Assembly (NCBI RefSeq): GCF_946479965.1
Contig: NZ_CAMLHX010000006.1
Coordinates: 49,576-113,575, forward strand
Direction: 5' to 3'
Source of the DNA: an uncultured Mucilaginibacter sp.
Lineage (GTDB): Bacteria; Bacteroidota; Bacteroidia; Sphingobacteriales; Sphingobacteriaceae
DNA length: 64,000 bases
Part shown: positions 49,101 through 57,092 of the stretch, in pieces
How positions within the stretch are numbered: position 1 is the stretch's first letter
How the letters are laid out: each line of letters begins with the position of its first letter
Notes under the pieces: model-generated
What the model was told of the DNA's origin: nothing
Databases searched by the model: none
The model's input: only the letters and a program-made list of their open reading frames with translations
Translations under genes and position numbers: made by a program

Positions 49101-52005
49101 GATTTGAAAATAAAGAAGTGGTGTGACTGCGCAAATCCAAATATTGCTGCCACAACTTGTTTACTTCTGTATTTGTAAGTGCGTAGTCGGAAAAACTGGT
49201 GCTCTTAGTTCCTGGTATATTAAACGTAGCAAAAGGATAACGGGTAGGAATGCTTTTTTGCTTTAAAAAACCCGGCTCAAATAAATAAGAATATTTAGGT
49301 TCCACTATAAAGTCGTGCGAGTCTTCACCCATTACATTTAAAAAAGCCATATGTGGCTTTAAGGGGCCCACCAACAGCTGGCTCTGGTATCTGTTGACAC
49401 CAGGTACAGGGTTCAGTAAATAAAGCTTTTCATCCTGATTTACAGTGCTCATTTTGAACTTGAAGTTGTCAACTATCCTTACCAGGTACTTATCTATCAG
49501 CTCTGCTTCGTATTCATCCAGTTGCAAAGGCGCTTTCAATACTGTAACGCGCGGATTGATAACAGTGTCTCTCACACTAAATATCAATTTTATCCCCTTT
49601 TTTATCCAAATATTGTCCACCAGAATCAACTCATCAAGCAACCGGAATTTGAAATTGTGTTTACCAGGTGTTACCTTAAAGCTGTAGCGCGATAATTGCT
49701 GCGCCTGGTCAAAGTATACAGGTTCGCCATCTATATATAAAATATTTACCGGCCTTATATCGCCATGGCGCATTACAAAAGGAGCTACCTGAGTAATACT
49801 ATCCGGCACCGTTTCTTCTACTTTATATATACTGTCCGGATGTGTGAACTGGTAATATTTAATGCTGTCTAATCCCAATTCGCGGTGCCATTTCTCCCAA
49901 TTTAGTGAACTAGTACCCTGGTTATCTCCCGACGCCTTGACTATAGCAGACGATTTTAACTTGTCATTAGCCGGTATTTTGCCTAAGTAGGGGATAAAAG
50001 GTATACGATAGTCAGTAAATTTTCGGGTTAACGACCACGCAGTTACGTCGGCGTTGGCAACTGGCTTGCCGTTGGCGTCACTTACAGTTATTTCGGTTTT
50101 AACCTGTTGGCCCGGGTAAACTGACAACGGTTGGTTCACTGCGATATTCAGCAATTTATCAGCATAGGCAACGTCAATGTGCCTATAGTCAGTTTTACCT
50201 CCCCATATATAACTTACAGAAAATTTTATAACACCCGATCGACTCAACTTTAGTTTATAAAAAAGCTCATCTTGACTGCCGCTCTCAAAAATTTTGTTGC
50301 CATTGGTTACCCAATGCCAAAATGGTATTTTATGTGGATTGGTTACCTGGATAAATAGAGAATCAGCCGTACGGTATCCCGAAAGGGTTATTCCGGCATC
50401 AAGCGTGGTAAGATCAATTATTTGTTTTACACTGTCTGCCTCTACATGATATGCAGCTACATTGGGATTAACTGAAAAAGCGACAGGTAATTGAATAATC
50501 ATTTTGCTTATAGTATCAAGTCCATTGCCAATGGCGTACATTTTTGCGCTCATTGGTTTTGGTTTACCTTTTAAATAACCTGTAACTTTTAGCGTGTCGA
50601 CGGTAAAGTCGTGCTTTATGATATAGTTTTCATATTTAAATTCAATGTATTCCGACTTGCTTTGAGACTCATTGTTAGAATTCCGAAAATCGGCGTAAAT
50701 ACGATAGCCCAGGTCAGCCTTCGGAAAAATGGAGTCGGGCAACGTTACTTTCGTTTCTCCTAATGTCTCCAGGTTAACCTTTTCGCGCCATAAAGTATCA
50801 GGCACAAACACCTTCGGCGCCTTAAACCTTTGTGTGTTAATGCTAATAGCTGTTAATTCCACCCGGCCATCCTGTACGGGCAGATCATTCTCGTCAACAG
50901 CTTTTAAATACACCGAAAGCGGATTACCCGGTTCATGTGTTTTTTTATCAGCACGTATATTAAACGTGGTAGATTTTAACTCATAGTCTTCCAATTCGAA
51001 TTTGCCTGTAGCGTACACCTTACGTTTTGCCAGATATTCTTCATCATCCATTTCGCCATCATAATCATCAAGCTTGTATTTAATGCTCGACGGGTCCTCA
51101 AGCGAGATAAAGTATTCTTCATCCAGATCCAGGTCAAGACTATCTGTCAATACAAAGCTGTATTCAAATCCACCTCTGCGATAACTGTTAACATAGCCCA
51201 ATACTTTTCCGTCGTCCCCGGCATCCTCCTGGATGCGTATCAGCATGCGCGGGGAAGTTATGGGATTGCTGTGCTTGTCTAATATAAATGCTTTCAGCTT
51301 TACAGTGTCCCGGGGTTTATACTTAGGCTTGTTAAATATCAGGAAGGATTTATAATCATTTATAGATTGTAACCGCTGGAAATATCGCTTGTTATTAGAG
51401 CGATTGAAAAGCATTCTGAACGGACGTTTTATCCGGAACCACTTATCTCTGAACCATTGCCTTGTAAAAAGGGCCGTTTTGTTGGTGTTAGGCTGCAAGA
51501 CAAATAAATTGCTCACTCCATTGTGCGCAATTTTTACAATGGCTTCTTTTTTTACCGTGGTACGGTACGTCGCGGTTTTAGTATCCAGGTAGGCATTTTT
51601 ACCGTTTATAGTTACATGCGTGTTGTTATTAAGAAGATTTCCCGCGGCATCTGTAACAACAAAGCGGCTATCAACGTTGTTGCGTAATAACTTTAGCCAC
51701 GCAGAGTGGTTTTCAATCAGCTGATATTTTAAAGTATTCCCATTTGCTGATACCAGAAAATAATTGCCTTGTGACAGGGTATTATTCCATTTACTATCTG
51801 TTTTAAACGAGTCTATGGGGTTTTTAAACAGATTTTCGTTAATGGGCTTTTTGTTAAGTTTAAAATCAGTTAAAAGTTCATCATTGGTGCATTTGTAAAT
51901 GTATGTATAAACGCTGCTTCGCCTGCTGTTACTCAACGGCTTTTGGGCCATACAGAAAGAGAAAATAAGGATACCAAAAATAGTAAGGGTGGTAATCTTT
52001 CTCAT
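46195..52005 (-). CDS. Alpha-2-macroglobulin with inserted SusC-like plug
   Basis: A 1936-residue exported protein (signal peptide ending FCMAQ). The N-terminal 1,100 residues are MG-type beta domains (KPKYKPRDTVKLKAFILDKHSNPI is the MG2-type strand). At about 1112-1282 lies an inserted carboxypeptidase-regulatory domain plus TonB plug: GRITDGTGEPLVGVSVIIKGT, EEVVVVGYGTQKRASLTGSV, ATAIYGARAANGVVVITTKK, as in SusC/RagA. Then the A2M proper follows (YWQPKLTTDTEGKVSFVATFPDDITNWRTF), with the thioester motif CNEQ at Cys1509, the thioester helical domain, and a receptor-like C-terminus. Bacterial A2Ms trap proteases in the periplasm; the plug may allow contact with TonB-type machinery (inference). 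Confidence 0.87.
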   Translation of the reverse strand: MRKITTLTIFGILIFSFCMAQKPLSNSRRSSVYTYIYKCTNDELLTDFKLNKKPINENLFKNPIDSFKTDSKWNNTLSQGNYFLVSANGNTLKYQLIENHSAWLKLLRNNVDSRFVVTDAAGNLLNNNTHVTINGKNAYLDTKTATYRTTVKKEAIVKIAHNGVSNLFVLQPNTNKTALFTRQWFRDKWFRIKRPFRMLFNRSNNKRYFQRLQSINDYKSFLIFNKPKYKPRDTVKLKAFILDKHSNPITSPRMLIRIQEDAGDDGKVLGYVNSYRRGGFEYSFVLTDSLDLDLDEEYFISLEDPSSIKYKLDDYDGEMDDEEYLAKRKVYATGKFELEDYELKSTTFNIRADKKTHEPGNPLSVYLKAVDENDLPVQDGRVELTAISINTQRFKAPKVFVPDTLWREKVNLETLGETKVTLPDSIFPKADLGYRIYADFRNSNNESQSKSEYIEFKYENYIIKHDFTVDTLKVTGYLKGKPKPMSAKMYAIGNGLDTISKMIIQLPVAFSVNPNVAAYHVEADSVKQIIDLTTLDAGITLSGYRTADSLFIQVTNPHKIPFWHWVTNGNKIFESGSQDELFYKLKLSRSGVIKFSVSYIWGGKTDYRHIDVAYADKLLNIAVNQPLSVYPGQQVKTEITVSDANGKPVANADVTAWSLTRKFTDYRIPFIPYLGKIPANDKLKSSAIVKASGDNQGTSSLNWEKWHRELGLDSIKYYQFTHPDSIYKVEETVPDSITQVAPFVMRHGDIRPVNILYIDGEPVYFDQAQQLSRYSFKVTPGKHNFKFRLLDELILVDNIWIKKGIKLIFSVRDTVINPRVTVLKAPLQLDEYEAELIDKYLVRIVDNFKFKMSTVNQDEKLYLLNPVPGVNRYQSQLLVGPLKPHMAFLNVMGEDSHDFIVEPKYSYLFEPGFLKQKSIPTRYPFATFNIPGTKSTSFSDYALTNTEVNKLWQQYLDLRSHTTSLFSNPPVTDKLRGNLTITANNKNDPAFFIKNIIIYRKSDPNYLRVYPGNTTYFGALGAATDYRLFFLLANNAYYIADDVTVKANGTNYYEYQIVGHRADAVSMELNHVIANRTSQNDRSDYDLRNDALRLKEAFNEKYLDLSTFTESMAGRITDGTGEPLVGVSVIIKGTKTAAAVTDMSGQFVLRVPKSGVLSIRYIGFEEREVDIQPGTVINIIMKEQSSNLEEVVVVGYGTQKRASLTGSVTTVGASSSISIRGNNISLTGKPLIIVDGVLVETMDGIAADSILETSILKAEAATAIYGARAANGVVVITTKKASNRAAASADPTQIANLGALRKNFSDYAYWQPKLTTDTEGKVSFVATFPDDITNWRTFVAGIGPQKQSGSAEAQIKSYKPLSANLVSPQFAVTGDEMSILGKVLNYTTTPIKVNRVFKYNDQLLKQNDLEVTNSRIDTFNVVATGKDSLTFEYTIKRESGYYDGEQRKIPLMLQGITETKGVFEALNADTTVTMKFDTALGPVTFRAEASILPTLAEEARRLREYKYLCNEQLASKLKGLLSEKRISAYLGQPFKWERNIADVIKKLEDSRRGVGIWGWWKDSDEELWISLHAIEALTEAKKMGYTIKMDLNKLSDYLVYQMNGYKGIDKILCVQALRNLDAKVNYEQYINIIQKELTAKKQPSRYDTYRFMLLQQSIGTTIKTDSLLKAIKRTLFGNVYWGENSYNFFDNSIQLTVLAYKIFKAEGQHPELLTKIRGYFLEQRQQAEWRNTYESALILETILPDLLTADKQLMPPALTLSGAKTENVTTFPYSETFAPGAVTIRKTGTLPVYITGYQQFWNSDPKKENREFTVDTWFEKNGTKLSTLKGGQTVTLEAEVTVKGDADYVMINIPIPAGCSYESKEQSWQNNEVHREYFKDRVSIFCRKLKQGKYTFSINLMPRYGGKYNLNPAKAEMMYFPVFYGREGMKKVNIGD

Positions 52006-52121
52006 GGTTCAGGCCGATAGTACAGGTTATAACGACGAAAATAAATATAATCATTTTTAAAACCCAAACGCATTTAAACAATAATTAATGGCCAAATGCC
52101 AACGTTAAGCAGGATAAAAGC

Positions 52122-52129
52122 TAATTTTG
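52122..52129 (+). promoter_or_regulatory. -7 box of the cystathionine beta-synthase gene
   Basis: TAATTTTG matches TAnnTTTG and lies 37 bp before the ATG at 52166. No clear TTG at the -33 position. Its position argues against the longer reading frame from TTG at 52127. Confidence 0.45.
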
Positions 52130-52165
52130 AGGAATGGCGCGCCAAGAGCGCATAAACATTTACTT

Positions 52166-53527
52166 ATGTGGCACAATAATATACTCGAAACCATTGGTAA
52201 CACCCCCTTGGTTAAGCTGAATAAAATAGCTAAAGATATACCCGCAACAGTTTTAGCTAAAATAGAAACCACCAACCCAGGCAATTCTATTAAGGACCGT
52301 ATGGCACTTAAAATGATTGAGGATGCCGAAAAAAGTGGTAAGCTTAGACCGGGCGGTACTATAATTGAAGGCACATCAGGCAATACCGGGATGGGCTTGG
52401 CTATTGCAGCGGTTATAAAAGGGTACAAATGTATTTTTACCAGTACCGATAAACAGTCAAAAGAAAAGTTTGATGCGCTGCGTGCCTTTGGTGCCGAGGT
52501 TATTGTTTGCCCAACTAATGTTGATCCCGAGGATCCGAGATCGTATTACTCGGTGTCATCGCGTTTGGAGCGCGAAGTACCTAATTCATGGAAGCCAAAT
52601 CAATACGATAACCTGTCCAATACCCAGGCACATTACGAGTCTACAGGGCCGGAGATATGGGAGCAAACAGAAGGTAAGGTAACACATGTTATAGCTGGGG
52701 TAGGTACGGGTGGTACTTTATCCGGTATTGCTAAATATTTAAAAGAGCAAAATCCAGCCATACAAATATTAGGTATTGATACCTATGGCTCAGTATTTAA
52801 AAAGTATAAGGAGACTGGTATTTTTGATAAAAATGAGATCTATCCTTACATTACCGAAGGTATCGGCGAAGATTTTCTTCCCGCCAATGTCGACTTTAGC
52901 CTGATAGATCATTTTGAAAAGGTAACCGATAAGGACGCCGCTTTAATGACCCGCGAAGTAGCCCGGAAGGAAGGGATTTTTGTTGGAAACTCTACGGGCT
53001 CTGCTGTGGCAGGTTTGTTGCAAATGAAGGATAAGTTTAAAGCAGGCGATGTTGTTGTTATTATTTTCCCCGATCACGGAACGCGATATCTGGGTAAAAT
53101 GTACAATGATGATTGGCTAAGAGACCGTGGATTCCTGAAAGATGAAAAGCTTACTGCCCGCGATATCATCCGCAAAAAAGAAAGTGCTGAGATAATTACT
53201 ATTGATATAGAAAAAACGGTTTTAGAAGCTATCAATACCATAAAATCGCTGAACATATCTCAAATACCGGTTACGCAGCAGGGTATGGTAATTGGCAAAA
53301 TAACCGAGAGCGATATTTTGAATGCCTTGCTGGAAAACCCGTCATTGAAATCTCAGTCAGTAAAAAACATAACCACCGCGCCCTTTCCGTTTGTTGATCT
53401 GAATGCATCTATTGATAAAATATCGGCGATGATCAATAAAGATAACATTGCTGTGTTGGTTGAGGATGAAAGTGGTAAAATTGAGATCATTACGCAGTAT
53501 GATATTATAAATGCGATATCGGGGTAA
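52166..53527 (+). CDS. Cystathionine beta-synthase with CBS domains
   Basis: A 453-residue PLP enzyme of the cysteine synthase/CBS family, which condenses serine (or O-acetylserine) with homocysteine or sulfide. The start at 52166 gives MWHNNILETIGNTPLVKLNKI; the upstream in-frame TTG at 52127 overlaps the promoter box. The PLP lysine is in NPGNSIKDRMALKMIE (about 42-56), the phosphate loop in EGTSGNTGMGLAIAA and GVGTGGTLSGIAKYL. Two CBS domains follow (about 330-450: EAINTIKSLNISQIPVTQQGMVIGKITESDIL and its partner), the regulatory module of the eukaryote-like form. Which sulfur substrate it uses is not decidable by eye. Confidence 0.9.
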   Translation: MWHNNILETIGNTPLVKLNKIAKDIPATVLAKIETTNPGNSIKDRMALKMIEDAEKSGKLRPGGTIIEGTSGNTGMGLAIAAVIKGYKCIFTSTDKQSKEKFDALRAFGAEVIVCPTNVDPEDPRSYYSVSSRLEREVPNSWKPNQYDNLSNTQAHYESTGPEIWEQTEGKVTHVIAGVGTGGTLSGIAKYLKEQNPAIQILGIDTYGSVFKKYKETGIFDKNEIYPYITEGIGEDFLPANVDFSLIDHFEKVTDKDAALMTREVARKEGIFVGNSTGSAVAGLLQMKDKFKAGDVVVIIFPDHGTRYLGKMYNDDWLRDRGFLKDEKLTARDIIRKKESAEIITIDIEKTVLEAINTIKSLNISQIPVTQQGMVIGKITESDILNALLENPSLKSQSVKNITTAPFPFVDLNASIDKISAMINKDNIAVLVEDESGKIEIITQYDIINAISG

Positions 53528-53581
53528 GGCTTGGAGTTAAGGCGAAAGGCACATCTGCATATTCACACATCTGCACATCCA
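53528..53581. repeat. Short gap with repeated CACATCTGCA words
   Basis: The convergent gap between the cystathionine beta-synthase and DUF486 genes holds CACATCTGCATATTCACACATCTGCACATCC, that is CACATCTGCA in two copies with small changes. Same style as the other word-type gaps; no terminator is seen. Confidence 0.5.
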
Positions 53582-53953
53582 CTACCATTTCTTAAATATC
53601 ACAAAAACCGCCAAAACTATCAGCCCAAAACCAACCACATGGTTCCAGGCAAATTTTTCTGTTTTGAAGAATATGATAGAGAATATCATAAAAATGGTAA
53701 GCGTTATAGCCTCCTGAATGGTTTTTAATTGTACTAAACTATACGGCCCGCCATCGCCTTTAAAACCTGCGCGGTTAGCCGGTACCTGGAAAACGTACTC
53801 AAAAAATGCCAGTCCCCAACTGATGAAAATGATAGATATCAGTCCCAGGTTCTTACCCCAATCGTAATCCTTGAACTTTAAATGCCCATACCAGGCAAAC
53901 GTCATAAAGGTGTTGGATATGATCAGAAAAATGATGGTTTTAAGTCCGCGCAT
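53582..53953 (-). CDS. DUF486 small membrane protein
   Basis: A 123-residue membrane protein with four hydrophobic helices (about 6-26, 35-55, 75-95, 102-121). It is of the DUF486 family of small DMT-like proteins: MTFAWYGHLKF, SWGLAFFEYVFQVPANRAGF, GGPYSLVQLKTIQEAITLTIFMIFSI and W-HVVGFGLIVLAVFVIFKKW match its usual full length. It may be a tiny transporter of the drug/metabolite superfamily, but no substrate is known. The GT39 gene lies 40 bp upstream on the same strand, so they may be co-transcribed. Confidence 0.9.
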   Translation of the reverse strand: MRGLKTIIFLIISNTFMTFAWYGHLKFKDYDWGKNLGLISIIFISWGLAFFEYVFQVPANRAGFKGDGGPYSLVQLKTIQEAITLTIFMIFSIIFFKTEKFAWNHVVGFGLIVLAVFVIFKKW

Positions 53954-53992
53954 AATTAAGCTTAAAGCACAAAGGTAAAAGCAAAAAGCTAA

Positions 53993-55549
53993 TTACCATA
54001 TTTGGGCTTTTATAAAACGTTGCCTGTAACGCTCATAAAACTCCGGCTTGGGCTCCAACAAATAAATATCTGTCCCTTTTTCACGTGCGTAGGTATTGGT
54101 TACGCTATCCAACTTTATGTGGCCCTTCAACATTGACCGGTAATAGACCATATCCTCGTCCCCGGTGTCACTCACGTATATAATATATCTTGCAGTAATA
54201 TCCGGTGGTGCCCATAAAGCAAAACTGCTGGCCAGGCTAACAGACTGAGGTAAATTATATTGTTTACCCAAGTGTCGCAATGCGCCTGCTTCGCCGTAAT
54301 TGGTGGTATAAATAATGGTTTCGCGTTGCTTTTCGCGGCTAAAAGTGTTGTAGTTATCGGCTACTTTTTTTGTCATTTCATCCCAGCCCAGCATATCGGC
54401 ATAATCCTGCGTGGTGGCGTGGTGTTGCTGGTCTTCCCACACAGTAACCGATTTCAGCACCTCAGTATGCTTATTAATGTAGTCAAAAAAGCCTAGCGTT
54501 CGTTTAAACGACAATATCGGCAACACAATCGGCAACAGTATTAAATTAGGTATTATAAAAGCTAACAAAATAGCCACACGTAAAGTCAGTACGGTTTTCA
54601 CCCATCTGTCAAAACCAAAACCTCCGGCGGCAAACAGCATCGGGTAAGCGCCGAATAAGTAATAGTTTTTTCCATTCATCTCCATTAAAAACAGAAAGAT
54701 AAGTAAGTAGGCAAATCCCAAAAATTGAAATTTGCGAAGTTTGAATGATCGCAGTAAAAAGAAAAGACCGGTTATCCACAGAATCACTGCAATACCATGC
54801 GCCATTAGCTGTTGTTTCGTAAAATCCAATGGCTGAATGAAATTTAATTGTGTTTTTTTAAGCTCGGCCATATGGCCAAATACCGGCCAGCTATGATGGT
54901 ATTGCCAAATTAAATTGGGCAAAAATATAAGCAATGCAAGGGCCGCGGCTCCTATTACATGCTTATTCCAAAGCAGTCTGCGTTGTTTGGTGAAAAGCAA
55001 CCCTAAAATAACTGACCCTGCAAAAAACGCCATGGTGTATTTGGTTAGCAAGCCAACGCCTATTACCAATCCGATAAAATAAAGGTACTTAGGCGACGAA
55101 TCGTTATTAATGTAACGTACCATTAACCAAACCAAAAGCACCCACCATAGCTGATCGAATACTACAGGCTGAAAAAGGTAGCCTGTTGAAGCGAATGAAG
55201 GCGAAAATATCATAGCGCTGCAAGCCAGCGCTATAGCAAATTTTTTACCGCCCATTTCAACGGTAAGTTTCCCGGTTAGCCATACTATAAGTGCGGCGCA
55301 CATGGTGGGGATAATGCGTGCTCCAAAAACCGAATCTCCAAAAATTGTGAGTGTTGTTTTAGCAATAAAAGCTATAAACGGGGGTACTTCCTTGTAGCCC
55401 CAATCCATGTAGTCGGCAAGGGCAAGGTGCAAGAGCTCATCACGATGGAAACCAAAGCGGGAAATAGCCAGCAGATTAAGGGCTATTTTAACAAATACAA
55501 AAATCAGTATAAAGTTATTATAGCTTGATCTTCTGTTGAGGTAAGGCAT
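53993..55549 (-). CDS. GT39-family membrane glycosyltransferase
   Basis: A 518-residue inner-membrane protein with about ten to twelve helices, of the PMT/ArnT-like glycosyltransferase family 39 fold. The first extracytoplasmic loop carries the acidic pair Asp37-Glu38 in FHRDELLHLALADYMDWGYKEVPPFIAF, the usual catalytic site (transfer from a polyprenyl-phosphate sugar). The C-terminal soluble region (about 365-518) includes TIIYTTNYGEAGALRHLGKQYNLP. The acceptor is unknown: lipid A, polysaccharide or protein are all possible. It is upstream of the DUF486 gene and divergent from the AraC-type regulator. Confidence 0.88.
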   Translation of the reverse strand: MPYLNRRSSYNNFILIFVFVKIALNLLAISRFGFHRDELLHLALADYMDWGYKEVPPFIAFIAKTTLTIFGDSVFGARIIPTMCAALIVWLTGKLTVEMGGKKFAIALACSAMIFSPSFASTGYLFQPVVFDQLWWVLLVWLMVRYINNDSSPKYLYFIGLVIGVGLLTKYTMAFFAGSVILGLLFTKQRRLLWNKHVIGAAALALLIFLPNLIWQYHHSWPVFGHMAELKKTQLNFIQPLDFTKQQLMAHGIAVILWITGLFFLLRSFKLRKFQFLGFAYLLIFLFLMEMNGKNYYLFGAYPMLFAAGGFGFDRWVKTVLTLRVAILLAFIIPNLILLPIVLPILSFKRTLGFFDYINKHTEVLKSVTVWEDQQHHATTQDYADMLGWDEMTKKVADNYNTFSREKQRETIIYTTNYGEAGALRHLGKQYNLPQSVSLASSFALWAPPDITARYIIYVSDTGDEDMVYYRSMLKGHIKLDSVTNTYAREKGTDIYLLEPKPEFYERYRQRFIKAQIW

Positions 55550-55640
55550 GCACTTAACTGTAGGGGTTTGGATAAAGATATATAATTTGAGGTAAAAGGT
55601 GAAAGTTAAAAAGATAAAGGTTTTGCATAATTTTATACTA

Positions 55641-56201
55641 ATGAAGTTTTATATTAAAAATATGGTATGCCGTAGATGCATAACAGCGGTGAACGGAATT
55701 TTTACTGATGCAGGGTGCCAGATTGAGGAGATAACGCTCGGAGAGGTTACTTTGGCTGAGCAACCCGACGAGGATGCCATTCATAAAATTGATACTGCAT
55801 TGAACAAATTGGGTTTTGAATTAATAGACGACCGCAGGAGCCGCATCATCGAAAAGATAAAAAATTTGATTGTGAATTTGGTGCATCACAGCAAGAAGTC
55901 CCTTAGTCTGAACTTATCCGATTACCTCTCCCGAGAAATGAATTACGAATACAATTATCTGAGTAATTTATTTTCAGAAGTAGAGGGGAATACCATTGAG
56001 CATTTCTTTATCAGCCAAAAAATTGAGCGGATAAAGGAGTTACTCACTTATGACGAATTGAGTTTAAAGGAGATTGCTTTTTTGATGGGTTACAGCAGTC
56101 CGGCTTATCTTTCAAGTCTGTTTAAAAAGCAAACCGGCTTTACACCGGGACATTTTAAGGCAATAAAAGCGAGTAAACGGCATTACATAGACGACCTGTA
56201 A
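55641..56201 (+). CDS. HMA-AraC type regulator
   Basis: A 186-residue regulator that joins a metal-binding-like N-terminus to an AraC DNA-binding domain. The start at 55641 gives MKFYIKNMVCRRCITAVNGIF, an HMA-type beta-alpha-beta with MxCxxC (Cys10 and Cys13). A linker (about 70-95) leads to the AraC double HTH: LSREMNYEYNYLSNLFSEVEGNTIEHFFISQKIERIKELL and LKEIAFLMGYSSPAYLSSLFKKQTGFTPGHFKAIK. Such HMA-AraC proteins are common in Bacteroidota and are thought to answer to copper, mercury or similar metals; this has not been shown here. It is followed at 78 bp by an HMA-membrane protein, a logical target. Confidence 0.88.
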   Translation: MKFYIKNMVCRRCITAVNGIFTDAGCQIEEITLGEVTLAEQPDEDAIHKIDTALNKLGFELIDDRRSRIIEKIKNLIVNLVHHSKKSLSLNLSDYLSREMNYEYNYLSNLFSEVEGNTIEHFFISQKIERIKELLTYDELSLKEIAFLMGYSSPAYLSSLFKKQTGFTPGHFKAIKASKRHYIDDL

Positions 56202-56279
56202 ATATTATAACATTAACAGTAAATGTCGTAACAGCGCAGGGTAGGTGCTAAGGTAGCTTTGTATATAATAATTAAAGCT

Positions 56280-57014
56280 ATGAAACATACCTATCAAATA
56301 ACCGGCATGACCTGCTCCGGTTGCCAAAATAAAGTGCAGCAATTACTAACAGCAGTACCTAATGTTAATCAGGTTGATATTGATCTGCAAAAAGGCGAAG
56401 CGGTAATAGAAATGAGTAGCCACGTTGCTACGGCAACACTGCAAACCGCGCTGAAAGACCATCCAAAGTACCAGCTCAGCGAAAAAGAGGTTGTACATCA
56501 CAGTGATTTTTTAGCAGCAACAGAAGAAGCGCCTAAAACATGGCTGAAAACCTATAAGCCCATACTGCTGATATTTGCTTATATACTTTCAGTATCAGTT
56601 ATTGCGGGTAGTAGCGATGGCGGTTTTCATTGGCATTTAGCTATGCGGGTTTTTATGGCTGGGTTCTTTCTGGTATTCTCTTTCTTTAAAATGCTTAACC
56701 TGGAAGGGTTTGCAGATAGCTACATAATGTACGATGTAATTGCCCGGAAATTTAAACCTTGGGCCTATATGTATGCTTTTATCGAGTTAGGTCTCGGATT
56801 GGCTTTCGCAATGAATATCTTCCCTGTAACAACGAATGCCATTACGTTGGTGGTAATGAGTATCAGTATAATAGGCGTTTTACAAACCGTGCTGAATAAA
56901 CGCAGCATACAATGTGCTTGTTTAGGAGCAGTATTTAATTTACCCATGAGTACCGTAACCATTATTGAGGATGGCTTGATGATAGCGATGAGTGCTACAG
57001 CGTTGCTTGTGTGA
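56280..57014 (+). CDS. HMA domain fused to MauE/DoxX-like membrane domain
   Basis: A 244-residue protein with an N-terminal HMA copper-chaperone domain (HTYQITGMTCSGCQNKVQQLL, MTCxxC at about 10-14) and four membrane helices (from about 88 to 240) of the MauE/DoxX-like redox-associated type, with the pair CAC-L in IQCACLGAVFNLPMSTVTIIED. The soluble Cys site binds a soft metal and the membrane part may handle thiol redox or metal passage. The start (56280) follows a -7 box TAGCTTTG at 56254-56261. Its pairing with the HMA-AraC regulator suggests a copper- or mercury-type response unit; the metal is not identified. Confidence 0.85.
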   Translation: MKHTYQITGMTCSGCQNKVQQLLTAVPNVNQVDIDLQKGEAVIEMSSHVATATLQTALKDHPKYQLSEKEVVHHSDFLAATEEAPKTWLKTYKPILLIFAYILSVSVIAGSSDGGFHWHLAMRVFMAGFFLVFSFFKMLNLEGFADSYIMYDVIARKFKPWAYMYAFIELGLGLAFAMNIFPVTTNAITLVVMSISIIGVLQTVLNKRSIQCACLGAVFNLPMSTVTIIEDGLMIAMSATALLV

Positions 57015-57090
57015 GTAGTTTAATTGTGAGTGGTGAGTAGTTATTGTGGGCGATATCAACCACTCACTACTCACCATTCTCCACTCACTA
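57015..57090. repeat. Word-palindrome, GTGAGTGGTGAGTAG type
   Basis: GTGAGTAG, GTGAGTGGTGAGTAGTT on the left face CAACCACTCACTACTCACC and CCACTCAC on the right (57058-57087), giving an imperfect hairpin between the convergent HMA-MauE and murA genes. It may also serve as a terminator. Confidence 0.65.
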
Positions 57091-57092
57091 GC

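Noticed and set aside
52127..52165. Longer N-terminus of cystathionine beta-synthase from a TTG
   Set aside because: The TTG overlaps the -7 box at 52122-52129 and the family N-terminus begins at the ATG at 52166.
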